DNA of 64,000 nt from NCBI GenBank assembly GCA_029721515.1, contig CM056563.1, positions 9,682,454 to 9,746,453 of the forward strand, read 5' to 3'. The DNA is from Synanceia verrucosa (lineage: Eukaryota; Chordata; Actinopteri; Perciformes; Synanceiidae). The notes below the pieces were generated by a model, which made no database searches, was not told the origin of the DNA, and saw nothing but the letters and a program-made list of their open reading frames with translations. Below, piece by piece: positions 48,996-62,119 of the stretch. The first letter of the stretch is position 1. Every line of letters begins with the position of its first letter. Position numbers and translations under genes: made by a program.

Positions 48996-51900
48996 CTAAA
49001 TTAACATTTATTCTTTCTACTGCATAATTCTTCTGATTAAATAGACTATTTCTCCAAAAGCTGAAAATATGAAGAATTCTCTGTCTAGCAATACTGCTAA
49101 AAATCAGTCCTGAACAACAATCACACTCCGAAAATCAAACTGAAAAACAATCAGACAATGAAAGATCAGTGTGGCTGCATGCATGTTTACTTATATAAAA
49201 ACATAGACTATAGACATAGTATTAACTTTAACTTCATTCGGCGTAGGATAGACGACAAGACCATAGTTGAATACTTTTATTACCATTTAACTGCTATAAC
49301 CTCTGTCAACAATCCCACTGTGTTTGTTTACAGCTTTTACATGACTTCAATACTTTGGCATGTTTTCTATAAGGACACTGTGCTCATTGGCATCCCTCTA
49401 AACAATGGTAATGCACTTTCATTTATCTTAATAGACCATTTACAGCTTCAATGAAAGGAGCAAATAGACTGTACTGTATCAGGCTCCTCTGCAATGTTGA
49501 GTAATCCACAGCAAACACTGCGATGTGTTATTGTGTAACAGAACAAAGGAGATCAGTAGAAATATATCCATAACAGGGATGAGCAGGAAGCTAAAGGCAG
49601 AGCACATTTAAAGCATTTGAAGGACTATCCATAATTTTTAATGAAGCAGGTATGAACTCAGAAAGTGCTTCTCTGGTGTTCTGCCTTGGGGCCTTAAACC
49701 ATACTGCACTCTAAACCCCTTTATACACAGTCACTGTGTGCAGAGTTATCAAAATGATTTCTTACTGGAACAAGATCCTATAAGACACCATGCATTTTGA
49801 ATAATTAAAAAAGAGTGTTTGTTTTCTGTCAGTTTGCCCACAGACGAGGAAGTAATGAATTTAATTAGTGAAGTGAGGGGGATCTGTGTATTTTTTGTTG
49901 GTCAAACCCATTTCCTGCTTCTTCAACCATCTGCTTCTTCAGGCAGGTCTGGAGTTGTTAGAAAACATTTTTCACTTTCTACAAAACTGGGAAGATTCTT
50001 CCCTCTGTGTCCACTCTTTGTGCACAGCTAAGGCTAAGAATATGACTGATAACTATGATCTCATCAATTCTGGACAAGACAGGAACCTACCAGCACTGCT
50101 TTTGTAAAATGTGGTCAGTAGCCTCTAGTTGACCCCTGCAGCAGGGCCCCTTTTTTATATTTTGATCTCATAGGACTCACTGAATTGATCACACCTCTTA
50201 CACCCATCAAAGGGTACAAGCTGCCCTGATATGACTGTTGCACAGAGAACAACCTGAACCTGTATACAATACATCCTGAGGATTTTTGTCAGTTAATCCC
50301 CAAGAAGAAATAAAATCTGCAATAGTTCATGTGTAATGTTGACAGCAATGGTTTTATGATATGTTCAATTTGCAATTAATAGAGAGCCATTTTAGAAAGC
50401 AAGGTCTAAAAGGCTTGATCAGATACGCACCCTGTATCAGCTCCATACAGCCTCCAGCCATATTTTAGAACATATTTATTGTACGTAGATGATTGTTGTT
50501 TCACATGAATTGTTTTCTGATGATGATTTTTGAAAATGTTGATGACAATAAAAAAACTTGACAATATCTCTGTTGACTTTGGGACTAGAGTTGTGTGCCA
50601 AGCATATTGCCGATAGTGATAATATGCTGATAATTCATTCATCGCCTTACTTACCAGAAAATGCATACATGTTTCAACACATGAAGTGATTTGTCACTCA
50701 AGCTTCCACTCTACTGGAAAGAAGAAATACTACAGATTAAATACTACATAAAAATCTGATGTTTGTGGATAGATAACGAGACCATAATGTTCCTCAGCTT
50801 AGTTCATGAAACAAAATGTGTAATTTCCATTACCTGTTATGTATAATATTTTGCCTATTACAATTAGGGCTAAAATACTATAATGTCTAAAAATATAGAC
50901 CTTTCCTCACAAGACAAACGTTGATAATGTAGAAATGGTAGTAAAGAAGCAATGTAATTTATAACTGATGACTATTCATTGTGGTTGTGCTGGCTCCTGG
51001 GTCCTGATGCACCTAGTGCATGCTGGCTCAATGGAGGACATAAATGGAACTGAGGTGTCATTAATAACTTTCCTGCTACAATATGAGGAGTCACAGTGTC
51101 TGCTGAAAAGGGCAGAGGAGCCCAGTAACTGGTTAGAAACAAATTTCAGAACATGACCTTTACCTCATCAACTAAGCAATTAAAAATGATGGCAACCAAA
51201 ATGCTAAAATGTCCTCTTGGTGGCTATTTTCCCCAAAAACAACACAGGCCAACCTTATCAGCATTCATTCATAAATGAAATAAAGACAGAGAGGACTCTG
51301 CAATCAGTGAGGTATTGCTTACAGGATTTTCCCATCCACTACACTGGGTGGCAGTGTGCAACTTTCTGAGTGCTTTCTCTGTTACAGGAATAGTCAGTGA
51401 CAGGTGCTGCAAGTAATATAATCCTGCTGCAATTACAACAAGCACACCTGTTAGCAACTCACCACACTGCATCTGACCTGCTGGCAGCTGTCACTGCAGT
51501 GCAGAACACTGGATGACCTCAACAGAAAAAGACATGCTTTCACAGCGCAGTGACATTTTCGGGCTCCAACCATTTCACAGTGTTTCACACAACTTGACTC
51601 AAAACCAACACATTTCACACGCTTGTTTAATTCTTTAATTGCAAAAGTTTTCTTATAAGCTTTCAACGGCTCTGCTCAGCAGCCCTGATCTTTACACATT
51701 GCTGTGCTCACTGAACTGGAGATGTTTTAACAGATTAACGTTCCCGTGACCTAAGACAGCTTTTGGCGAGGAATTTTAATGTGTCTGCAATAGCAATGAG
51801 AGTGCTAAAGAGTTTAGCAAAACAATAAGAAGAACTCTGTAACTAAATAAAATGTTTTCATTGCAAGTAACCAAATAATCAATTATTCGGACCTTTGGGT

Positions 51901-52135
51901 GCTACAGAACTACAGATCTGTGGTGAGAACAGATGACTAAAGGTCAATACGTATTAACGGCATTGTTTTTTCCTCTGTGTGCTGTACCGCAATCAATAGC
52001 TACAGCAGGTTTGCCTGCAGCTAATGCTGTGCGAGGTCCAGGTCAAACATTAGACAGAAATCCAATTCAGACTTCTTTGGGAGTGCTTGTTTGAAATAGA
52101 TGCGCTAAAAGCTCCAATCTTTTATGCAAATATTA
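48996..52135. other. intergenic, no feature recognised
   Basis: AT-rich sequence between fscn2 and the AT repeat. Small ORFs have no family resemblance. Confidence 0.4.
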
Positions 52136-52267
52136 TATTTATATATATATGTATATACGTATATATATACGTATATACATATATATATATATATATACGT
52201 ATATATATACATATACATATATATATATACGTATATGTATATATACGTATATATATATATATATATT
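52136..52267. repeat. AT-rich repeat with interspersed ACGT/ACAT units
   Basis: About 130 bp of TATA/ATAT with regular tacgtata and tacatata variants. Because ATAT and ACGT are self-complementary, the block can form cruciforms. The Tyr/Ile-rich ORFs on both strands come from the repeat. Confidence 0.9.
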
Positions 52268-55090
52268 TCAGTCAACGTCTTCAATCTGTAGTAACATTCC
52301 AGTAAAACACACAAACAACGAATAGCGTGTATGCACCGTGGCCCTGTTTGCTTTCAATGACTTTGAATAATACATCTTCTTAGAGGAAGGGTCAAAGAGT
52401 AGAAATGAAAATCCAGGCCCGAAAACCACACACACACATTCAGCATTCACAGTATATAGAAGTTATCTGATTTTAAAGGTGCAGTGTACTCCAGTGATTT
52501 AGCTTTGCAGCCCTGGTCCTACAGTAGTAATTCCTGTTATGGGACTCATTAAAAGATACAGGACCAAAATCCATACAGAAGTCTGGTTTTTGTTCCACCT
52601 ATTCTTCTACTGGTTTGAACCTTGTGCCTACATTACCCACAGTATACTGCCAACAGTTGGGCTGCAGACTCAGGTGTGTTATCTCAACACTTTACCTCAA
52701 GTTATCCCTTCCCTTGAACTCCACTTCCCCTAAATGTTTTCAGTTATGTTCAACCTGAAGTCATATAATGTCAGCAACTTTAACTAAAAGTGTGCACAGA
52801 CATCCTGGTGATTAATTACTGTAATTAATAAAGCACCTTTAGTTGTCAGGCATTTTTTTTTTTACCACCGTTCTACAATTTACAAGCTACAGTGCAAAAC
52901 AAAGAATTAACCCCACCTTTACCACCTGCGGCATTAAAGTGATACATACACATTAATGCTTCAATGATCATAATGCAATAATACAATTATTAAAATAACA
53001 TAACAAGTACTTTCATTTTTAGTACTTTCAGTATATTTGGATGCTAATAATTCATATTTCACATAAAATATGTGAGAACATCTTCATTTCCCAAAAATTA
53101 AATCTAGAAATAAATTGTACAATTTTTGGGACAAATACTGTATGTCTAAGTAGCACGTGGACAAGTCATTTATCTTATTCAGCAGCATCCTTAACAGTGA
53201 AATGCAAAAAGTCCTCTTTAACTTCATGTCGTCAGGTAAAGTCAGACTGTCAAATTATCAAAAATCAAACCACACATTCACCTTTCACGTGTTCCTGGTC
53301 TCCTGCTGTTGTATCCTCTTAACAAACCAAATGTTGCATTCAAATGAAAGAGGCATCACAACAACATCTGCATTTTTATAGATATTTTTGCCAGAACTGA
53401 ACCTGGAAAGGACAAGATCATGATTTTCACGAAAAACTTCAGTGGAATCCCAATAGGTTTTTACAACACTATTAGACAGAATACAATCAAATTGTCTATT
53501 TCCATTTGAAAGCTTTCAAAGACACAGGAAGGAGGACTTTCTTTGCCATAATCTCAACACTTACCTATACCACCTTACAAGTATTCAAATCCACCTTTGT
53601 GAACCACCAAAACTCTGCAGAAAATTGATTCAATACCCAAATGAAACCTTGCAGGCTGATGAGTCCACAGAAACACAGCATATAATCAATGTCACACTGA
53701 AACAGACCAATTGCCAATTAATTAGGATCCAGAAATGAACAATAACAACTCTACAAACAGCTGAAAAGCAAATGAGCATTTTTGGTGAGGCTCATATCAT
53801 CTTCAGCACAGACATCACAGAAACTAACCAAGTTTATTTAAATAATATGATATAATTACATTGAATATCCATCCATCCGGGGTCAGGTCATGGGGGCAGC
53901 AATATATTGCAGCTGCATATATTTATGTTTTTATATTTTTCTACATAAAGAACAGTTTTCTACAGTGTTTGCATCTTTGGCATATTTTTAGAAAAAACAT
54001 GATGACTGTTAATGTCACTGTTTTACTGTGAATACCAATTATATAATATTTAGTACTTGCCGGGTAATACGCAGGCATGTGCACACATTTTTGTTATATC
54101 ATTTGCCACTGTCATAAATCATACTCGCTGTACATATAGTATATAACAATGCATGCATGTACATACTTTGTATAATCGACCAGTCAGTTCATTAGTATTC
54201 ATTAGCTATTTCTTTGCACTATTTGTATTGTTTACAGCTTCCGGAACACTTAGCTTGTATGTAGACGTCTTGTTTTGTTTGCTGTATGCAAACCTGATTC
54301 TGACCATCAGAGCACAGTGAGCAACTGAGAAATGATTGAGAAATATGAATGACTGTTACTTGGTCATTGAAACGTGACATTGACAGCTTTTGTTGTTTTC
54401 TTGTTAACAACAAAAGGCAGAAATGACAGAAGGACACTTTAACTTTTCCTACTTTCTGATTCTCTGTTGGCTCATCATGCTACTCTTGCATCTTCATACT
54501 TCCTTCCATGATTTAGATATAATGTGGTAGAATCAATTCATCCTGCATTCTTCTAAATAACCTGCAAAAAAGATGCATTTTGTGATCCATAAACTGTATC
54601 AATAAAAGCTATTGTTGTAGCAAAGGGAAAAACAGAATAGCATGAAGACAAACCTCCCACAACTTCCCACAACCTCTGACACCATGATGATAGACGACAT
54701 GAATTACAGAAAGATGGTGCAAAACTTTCAAGTTCAAACTAGCTGCTGACAGGGCACATGTAACTTACTTTATACTAAGTGCAAGCCAATGCAATTATTT
54801 CTCTGCAGAAATTATGAGGACATAATGAGCTTCAAATTCAAGAGACTGCCTTGCCAACAATAATCACAAGCCACCAGCAGCATTGCTGCGTACATCAAGC
54901 ATGAAGCATTGTAGCTATAATATTCTGTGGTGAATAATTTAAAGCAGAGGCTTTAAGCGAAATTCTGAGGTCTGAAAATTAAGATGCAAATGCACAAATC
55001 ACTATGATCTGGGTGAAAATATTCACAAGGACAAAAATGATAGAACAGCTCAACACATTCCTTGCTGCTTTCCACCTAAAATGTCATTTA
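52268..55090. other. intergenic; short LINE 3'-tail fragment at 53868-53902
   Basis: No gene is recognised. At 53868-53902, ATCCATCCATCCGGGGTCAG and GTCATGGGGGCAGCA look like the minus-strand start of a common fish retroposon tail, only about 35 bp long. Confidence 0.4.
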
Positions 55091-55129
55091 GTATTTAGAA
55101 ATTTGCACAGGCTTACAGGTGCAATGAAG

Positions 55130-55640
55130 ATACAAAATGACTGCACATATTTCGAAAAGTTCTGTTTACGTGTTGGGAAATAACATGCCTTCCAGATGGC
55201 AGTGGAGAGTAGAGATGGTGAGTTACACCCTCCTGAATGCTGCTGGCTCTGTGGAGGCAGCGTGATCTGAGCATGACATCCAGTGAGGGCAGTGGGAAGT
55301 TATTTTCTGGTTGGTCTGTACACTCTAAGGAACAGTGATAGAAGGGCACAAGATGGAAAGTCCTCCTGGTGTCTGCTAGAGTCTATAATGACCTCTTTTG
55401 ATGCTCAGTGATGGATTGTTTTCTGGTGCATCGTCCTGCCGGTTTACAGACTTCATCATTGTTGGCTGTCTCATCCCATTTGAAATCACTGTCATTCAGA
55501 CAGCTGGTGTTCATCTGTTTGGGCACTGGTACGATCATGCAGACAGGCAGCTACAGAAGCCTTGGACAGGGACAGGTTGGAGAGGTTAATAAACACCTCT
55601 GCAGGGTGATGGGTGCAGTCTCTGAGCATTGTTCCTGAAA
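55130..55640 (-). pseudogene. decayed non-LTR reverse transcriptase fragments
   Basis: The minus strand reads PAEVFINLSNLSLSKASVAA near 55600, resembling the AEVFTNIFNLSLSQ block of fish LINE reverse transcriptases. Nearer 55270 it reads RCLHRASSIQEGVTHHLYSP followed by LPSGRH, resembling the C-terminal region of the same proteins. The middle is missing or shifted and stops interrupt the frame. It is a dead relic with an internal deletion. Confidence 0.6.
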
Positions 55641-56240
55641 TCTCATGAGGTCTTGAGCCACATGTTTTCCCACACAGAATTACGCTGAAGACCAAACACA
55701 CACCCTCTGTGTCTTCTTTTTCTTGGAGGCATCTGTCTTGGTTTTCTGACTTGTAATGAACACCATCAACTCTGGTGTGACGTCATTCCCAGATCCGACC
55801 TCTGACTTCCGAGGTTAATGGAACGCAGCATAAATATAAGACTGATAGTAGATGGTGGGGTGTATGTTTGATGATTAGATGCAGTATCAATAAAAAGTAA
55901 TTTGTTTCTTATAAAAGAGTAAATTATATATTTATTTTTTAAAGTATATTTTGTGTACACATCCATCCTACAGCAGACGCTGCTCTGAACTACTGTAATC
56001 AACTTAATCAAGGTTTGCACATGAAAGGCGATTCAAAGACAAATAGGCTGCACAGGGTAACATGCATCAGAAAATTGCAGCGATCCAGAAAAAGAAACAT
56101 ACATCATGGATTCTCATCCTGTTGTGTTATATTGGAGTTTCATGTCAAATGTTCTCACCAGTTCAGTGTTAACATCTGCTTGCTTCAGCTGTATCTGTTG
56201 AGGTTGATGTCGGGATGTTGAAATCGCCACTGTCTCCTTT
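55641..56240. other. intergenic, no feature recognised
   Basis: Includes a TGACGTCA palindrome at about 55778-55785 of unknown relevance. No coding resemblance. Confidence 0.35.
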
Positions 56241-56249
56241 TAGTGCATG

Positions 56250-56745
56250 TCTCCTACAGCCCTCTTTTATGCCAAACGACTATCCATACAGGTCTGCACA
56301 GGGAAACATCAAAAATATACCTTGATATTCTGGGAAGTACTAAGAATGAGGCAAATTTGCCGCAGGCTGCAAGACAACTGGACAGATTTATCACCCTGGG
56401 AGAGAGCAGCACCACACATGAGGTCATAAAGCTTCAGGAGAAGCCTTCAAAACACAACTAAAGCAGTGGCAGAGTCAGAGTCCAGACCTCAGTCCAACTG
56501 AGAATTGGCTGCAGTACTTGGAAATTGCTTTTCACTCTCAGTTCTCAGTTAATTTGACAAAGCTTAGACAGTTTTACAAGGAAGAATGGGGGGTAAATAA
56601 ATTGGCTAAATTGTCCGAGACTGATGGAAATATCCCCAAACACCAGGCTGTGACTGTTGCCAAAGGTGCCTCTACTTACTATTTACATTTTGGTTTGAAA
56701 GTGGTGAATGCTATTCTTTGCTGTGTTCAGTACACTGTAATATAA
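56250..56745 (+). pseudogene. decayed Tc1-like transposase
   Basis: At about 56465 the frame reads QWQSQSPDLSPTENWLQYLE, the degraded counterpart of the SQSPDLNPIENLW motif carrying the catalytic Glu of Tc1 transposases. It is followed by an in-frame C-terminal tail including LTKLRQFYKEEWG. Upstream pieces (56250-56460) are in shifted frames. No inverted repeats were found. It is a fossil unrelated to the intact Tc1 at 39055. Confidence 0.7.
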
Positions 56746-58005
56746 CATGTACTGATTTGTTTGCATTATGTTAATGCTCTTTATTTTGTGGGTGACAAAA
56801 ACAAGCTAAATCACATTCCAACTAGGGATTCAACCATAAACCACAAACAACGGAGACTGATGCTAAAGTTAGCTAACAGGTAGCTAACAGTTCTACAGTT
56901 TTACATTATTGTTCCTGAGTCTACAGTAAACACCCAGCATATATTTTAAACCTAGGGTTAGCGAATGCCCCTGTCTGTTTACTAGACATCTGGAAACCGC
57001 AGCCAACAACCAGTGTTGCAAATACCCTGCAAGTAAATGGACACTGTAATTTAAATTTGACTTTGTATGCATTGCAACATGGTTGGAACTACGATAAGTG
57101 GAATGGGTCAACGGAGCTCCGGTCATTTTATGGCCCTTTTACGCTTTTTTGGCAATGAGGATTCGGTGCGACATAAGTATGGTCATATATTATGACCAAA
57201 AGTGCAGTGCAGGTTTTAGTTTAGTGCTGGGTAAGTAAAACAGGCGTCTCCACCTTGCTTCTCCGTGAAAGTAAATCGCAAAAAGCATAAATGCATTTTG
57301 TCCTATGGGTACTAGCAGGTAGTGCTTTATGTCCCTCTTGGCAGTTCATAGTGTTTTGTTGACCAGAAAGACATGGAAGCCTCCATATGAGCGACCCACT
57401 CTATGTAAAGACAGATAACTGATTCTTCTCCCAGGAGGATAAGTCAGATTGTTGACATAGGTTATTTTACACAAATGAGGATCTATTTATGAATGAAGAC
57501 GTTGATTTGAGGTAATAAAATACTGAAAAAATTACATAATGTCCCTTTAAGCTACAGTAAAAGTCAAGCGAACATCAGAACGGAAACTGTGACCGGACGT
57601 GGGCTAGTTTGCATTGCAAAATAAAAAAAATGTCGAGCACCTTCACAACCCATGTTAGGGGTTTTATTTTGGAATTGCACACCGCGATTGTGGCGTTTTA
57701 TTCTCTCAACTTGAATCTGTGGATCTATCCAATTGGAGCGCAGTGAGCCACAATCATACCTGTCGGTGTGCTGGAAGCTGGTGCCAAGGAAGACGCACAT
57801 CTCTCTTCTCTTCTTCTCTTCTTTTACACTACACACTGGAGCATATGTTTTGATCAGTGTCCGTCACAAACCACATTTTCAGGATAGTGGTTGTCATGAA
57901 GAAGCAGCACTTTTCAGGGATGGCAAAGCTTTTACGCATCGCAATATAGAATACTGTGTAGAATAATATAAAGTGTTAGTGCGCTCTGCGTGTGGACTGT
58001 AGAGG
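56746..58005. other. intergenic and tmem235 upstream region
   Basis: The stretch 57160-57560, ending TAATGTCCCTTTAAG, resembles a dispersed fish repeat without clear ends. The last 400 bases before 58006 should include the tmem235 promoter, but no TATA or clear factor cluster is visible. Confidence 0.35.
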
Positions 58006-59915
58006 ATGAGGTACGGCTTGGTGATTCTTACTGCTGGGTTTACAGGTCTGCTCAGCTTTAGCCTCCTCGCTGTGGCTATCGGGACTGATTACTGGTACAT
58101 CATCGATGTGAATAAACCCAACTACACAGGTCCAGATGACCTAAGTTCCCATTCTGGACTGTGGAGAATTAATGAAGGTATGTCATCTCAATTTAAGCCT
58201 ACATCTTACTCTCTTTGTATGATTCAGAGGGTTTTAACTGGCTCAAGTATGAGCTGTAATAAATAATAAAGCTAAATCAACCCTCGTTTGTAAGCAGGCT
58301 GTAACTTTTGCGCTTAATTTTTATGTGGCACGTGTGCGTAAAAAGATTTTCTCTCACTCTCTATATTATTGATCGTCTCGGATGCTGACAAAAAAAAAGA
58401 CAAATACATTGTTGGCTTGGCTCATTGAAGACGGATTACGGGTTTCTCCCTCATGTTGCTGCGTTGCCATGTTCATCGTCAGCGCCAGTCCTCGACAGAA
58501 AATGGATTTACCTTGATTTATTCCTAGTCAGTGTTAGGAGTGGCAAAAACAGAATGCTGAAAGTCATGGTTTTGTGATTACCCTCTAACATATTAGAGGT
58601 GGCATTCAATTTGCAGACTGTTTGCTGAATTATTAACTCCTTAAAATATTATTATAATTCCACTTTTCATTCAGTCAATAGGCTACAATGAACCACACAG
58701 TGCAATAATGGATCCAAAACCATCACCAACAACCCCTAACATTACATGTAGCTGCATGGGGGCATCAGATATTCTCTGACACAGCTGTAATAGGCAATAA
58801 TCTGCAATTTGAGGTCCCATATGTGTTGCTGTAGCCAAGTAAGTAATGTCTGGTGCTGTCCAAGCAGTGCACCTGTAACATAAAGGTGGAAAATGCACCG
58901 ACATACTGTACTTCACTGTACTTGTTGTGCACAGATGTAAAATTGTCACACAGTTCCTTGCTTAAAGCATGTAACATGTTTAATTTCTGAAAATATAGAT
59001 TATTTGTACAATACTTTGATTAAATAGTTACGTATGGTATCTTGTAGCACTTTTCTAGTCCTGTAGGCTGTGTGCACGCACCGTCATGTGTAACCTTTTC
59101 CCTTGGCATTTTCAGGATCAAACATGATCTCAGTCATCCTCTCTTTCACTGCAAATATGTCCAGCCTGTCAGAAGCAGAAAGGGAACTGCTTGGTGAGTG
59201 GTTTTTTTTTTTTGCTGTTTTGAGGCAACAGCAGCTTAGTCTGTCCAGGTCAGAGAGGCCAGTTTGGAGCATGGACCGGTGGCTGGAGATGTGTCAGTTT
59301 CTCCTCTTGGGCACTGCTGAGGTGCCATTGAGGAAGATACTGAACCCCAACTGCTTTAGGTGCCTGGATATGAGCAGCTCCTTCACTCTTGACACCTCTC
59401 CATTAATGCATGTGCATGTATGTTTCATAACCTATGTGTGTAATAAAGAAAAAAATACTAAAGCTGAAATTTCCTAGCTGAGGGACGAATACTTCCTCTT
59501 TTCTTGTGTCTTTGTGTCAGCTGGCATCAGGAGTTTGACAATGAGGTGGATTTTTAAACAGTAGGACAACAATTCTTGACAAAAGTCATTTATAGCAAAA
59601 AAAAAACCAAAATTATTCTCACAAGCAACTGTGTTTCCATAAAGGATAATATTTTCTGGAACAGTATGTGTTTACAACTGTGACAGTAAAGAGCAGTAAA
59701 CAATTCTCCACTGTGACAGAAGCTATCGAAAGCAAGTCTCAACACTCTCCAATTTGATTTTCATATCCCAGTTGACAAAAGAAATGGCTCCCTGGATGGT
59801 AGAAATATATCTGAAAATCTGCATTTGCAAACGGTTGCATGCTATAAGCACCCTCCAGCTGATTTGTAGTCAACAAAATCAAAGCACAAGTCCTATAAAA
59901 TCTTTAAGCACACCA

Positions 59916-59995
<80 letters not shown>

Positions 59996-60135
59996 AGGCT
60001 TGCACAAAGTGGTGGTCATCATGTTGCCCCTCAGCCTCATCCTGCTGGTGTTCGGCTGGATCTTTGGACTTGTCAGCTCGTTGGCCTGCAGTCCAAACTT
60101 GCTGGCTGGATCAGCATCCTACTTTCTCTTCTGCA
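58006..60135 (+). CDS. tmem235: TMEM235, claudin-like membrane protein, exons 1-3 (3'-incomplete)
   Basis: Four-pass protein of the PMP22/claudin superfamily; its role is poorly known. Exons 58006-58177, 59116-59193 and 59998-60135 are all phase 1 and give 129 residues plus one base. TM1 is about residues 4-27 (FTGLLSFSLLAVAIG). The first extracellular loop has the family DYWYI and SSHSGLWRI motifs. TM2 is MLPLSLILLVFGWIFGLVSS, and TM3 begins at SASYFLFC. Exon 3 closely matches human TMEM235 (LHRAVIVVLPLSLVLL), better than TMEM114. Possible N-glycosylation sites are NYT and NMS. Oddly, the two loop cysteines of the family (human RICEG and NGCIPL) read RINEG and SNMIS. The ATG context is gaggATGA. 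The final exon (TM3 end, TM4) was not found before 64000. Confidence 0.85.
58178..59115 (+). other. tmem235 intron 1
   Basis: A 938-bp intron from GAAG|gtatgt to ttttcag|GATCA; nothing else recognised. Intron 2 (59194-59997) holds only the TG/CGTG repeat next to its acceptor. Confidence 0.75.
59917..59991. repeat. compound (TG)n(CGTG)n(TG)n microsatellite at splice acceptor
   Basis: TG units, then about seven CGTG units, then about 14 TG units, ending six bases before the exon 3 boundary (TTTGCAG|GC). It replaces the usual polypyrimidine tract. Confidence 0.95.
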
Positions 60136-61073
60136 GTGAGTTCATACAGACATGTTTTTTCTTTTCTATATTCTTCTGAGCATGTGGCAATTCTATGTGC
60201 TTTTGCACACAGGAACACCTGCTGCTTGGTTACAGTTTATGTCAGAACATAAGATATATGGTGCAATAAGAACTCTGTGGGTAGCATATTGTAGACCAAT
60301 ACATACAGGTATCTCTGCCTGTGTGTTAACTGCACATAGAAAACAATAAAAAATTCAACAGCTAACTCTCAATTTGCTCTGACCTAACCTTAGACTGAGG
60401 GTCAAATGGAGAAAACTATGATTAGTGTTGTGTAGTATATTATATCATGCAGTTGACTGGTGAGGACTGTGACAGGCTGTTGCTACATAAAGCAGCATCT
60501 GTGTGGATACTGAAAATCCCATTCAACTTAATTGATCTGAGTTACATAATGATTTTTTTGCTTACACTGGGGGGAAATGAGGAGTTTAAAAGGAAATAAG
60601 ACACATCTAAACTGGTGAGAGTGTACTGAGCGATCCATTTGTCACATTTTGGGACCAAAAAAAGCATGATTGATCCGAGACACTCAGATGCAATTATAGT
60701 GGCACAACCCATCTGTGAGAGATGAGACTACCATATGCCACATCACAGTCTGACACCCTTTACCAAACACTACAACGTTGCAGAATGGTGTGATAAAAAA
60801 GTATGCAGTTACATTGACAGTGTTTTGCCAGTTGCATATGTATATAATAGATCATCAATACAAGTTGGTTTGTGATGATCCTGAACATGATTATTGATGT
60901 GCTTTCACAAGCTTTGTGCAGGAGTAATTTTACCAAAACAAACCAAAATCCAGACTGCCTGTGAGATGGACACAGGTTAAAGACAGGTTAACATGAGTGG
61001 GAGAAGACTGACTTGGGCTTATGCAGAAATCTTGTGTCTGCTTTATATCTGGGCCAAAAAACACATACAGGAT
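60136..61073 (+). other. region downstream of tmem235 exon 3
   Basis: Starts with donor gtgagt at 60136. Presumed intron 3. No coding resemblance to the missing tmem235 exon. Confidence 0.5.
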
Positions 61074-61479
61074 TAGAGCTGTGCGATATTACGTTATATA
61101 TCGTAGTGCAGTATAAAAGTGTCTACCATACGATATCAGCCTCTGTCGTTTATATTGTAATTTTAACATAAAGCAGCATGGAGGATGTCATGATGTGTGT
61201 GAATGATTCCTGCAGCAAGTTATTAGCACTCAAAACACATCTTTATCAGCAGCCAAACTGCAGAGTAAAAGTACAGCACAAACATAGCCGGACTTCCAGT
61301 CGCTCTCAAAGTAAGCCTTCAGAATAAAATTTTTTGGGGATATAACACAGATTACACCACAGAGGACACAGAGTAGAGCAAAAATAACGTTACCAGTAAC
61401 GTTACATCAGAAAAAAAATACCATATCGTATATTTATTGTTATCGGGATATACAATTTTGTCCATATCACACAGCTCTA
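61074..61479. mobile_element. hAT-like MITE with 8-bp target duplication
   Basis: The 406-bp element has inverted ends: TAGAGCTGTGCGATAT on the left and the reverse complement of TAGAGCTGTGTGATATGG on the right. It is flanked by exact 8-bp direct repeats TACAGGAT at 61066-61073 and 61480-61487. Eight-base duplications and TAGxGxTG ends are typical of hAT transposons. No transposase is encoded, so it is non-autonomous. It lies downstream of tmem235 exon 3, probably in intron 3. Confidence 0.85.
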
Positions 61480-62119
61480 TACAGGATATGCTAAAAAAAA
61501 AAAAGAGCAAAAAATAATATCTCTTTTGTCAGTAAACTGGATGATTCTGCAGAAATAAAATATGTTAACAGCAATATTTCAAATTACACAATTTCCTGCA
61601 TAAAAGTAGCAGCTGTCAAGATGAAAAAATATGAATTTGCACAATCGTACACGCATTTCAGCAACTTAAAATAAAATCTGCTCCCCTTTAATTTATGCAC
61701 TGTGTAACTGAAGAGAGAGACTAAAAAGAAAATGACCCAAAACACATTGATTTCACTCTGATTCAGACTAACCAAACTGACTATGGCTTGTGAAAGCCCC
61801 TTTCTAATACTGTCACTCTGGAAATGGGTATAATTGCCAGTATTGATGGCGTCATGTTGCGTGATTGCTGATCATGATAAAGTGGTAGAGCTTGTTCTTG
61901 ATTGAACAATTCAGCCCTGGAATAATTAGTGTAGGTCCTCTCGTGTCACTCTGCTTCAAAAGGAGAAACAAAAATTTTAATTCCTTTTTGTCGAGTTTGA
62001 GTTTGATCACATAGATAGTTCATTCGATATAGTGTGGCCTATTACACAGAAAGGACAGTCAAATCATATATCTTCCTAAAGAGTACAGTCCAGATATTTA
62101 ATGTACTGTTTGGACTGAA

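Noticed and set aside
58006..60135. Assignment to TMEM114
   Set aside because: The TM2 segment after LHKVVVIM is nearer human TMEM235 than TMEM114, and the map context favours TMEM235.
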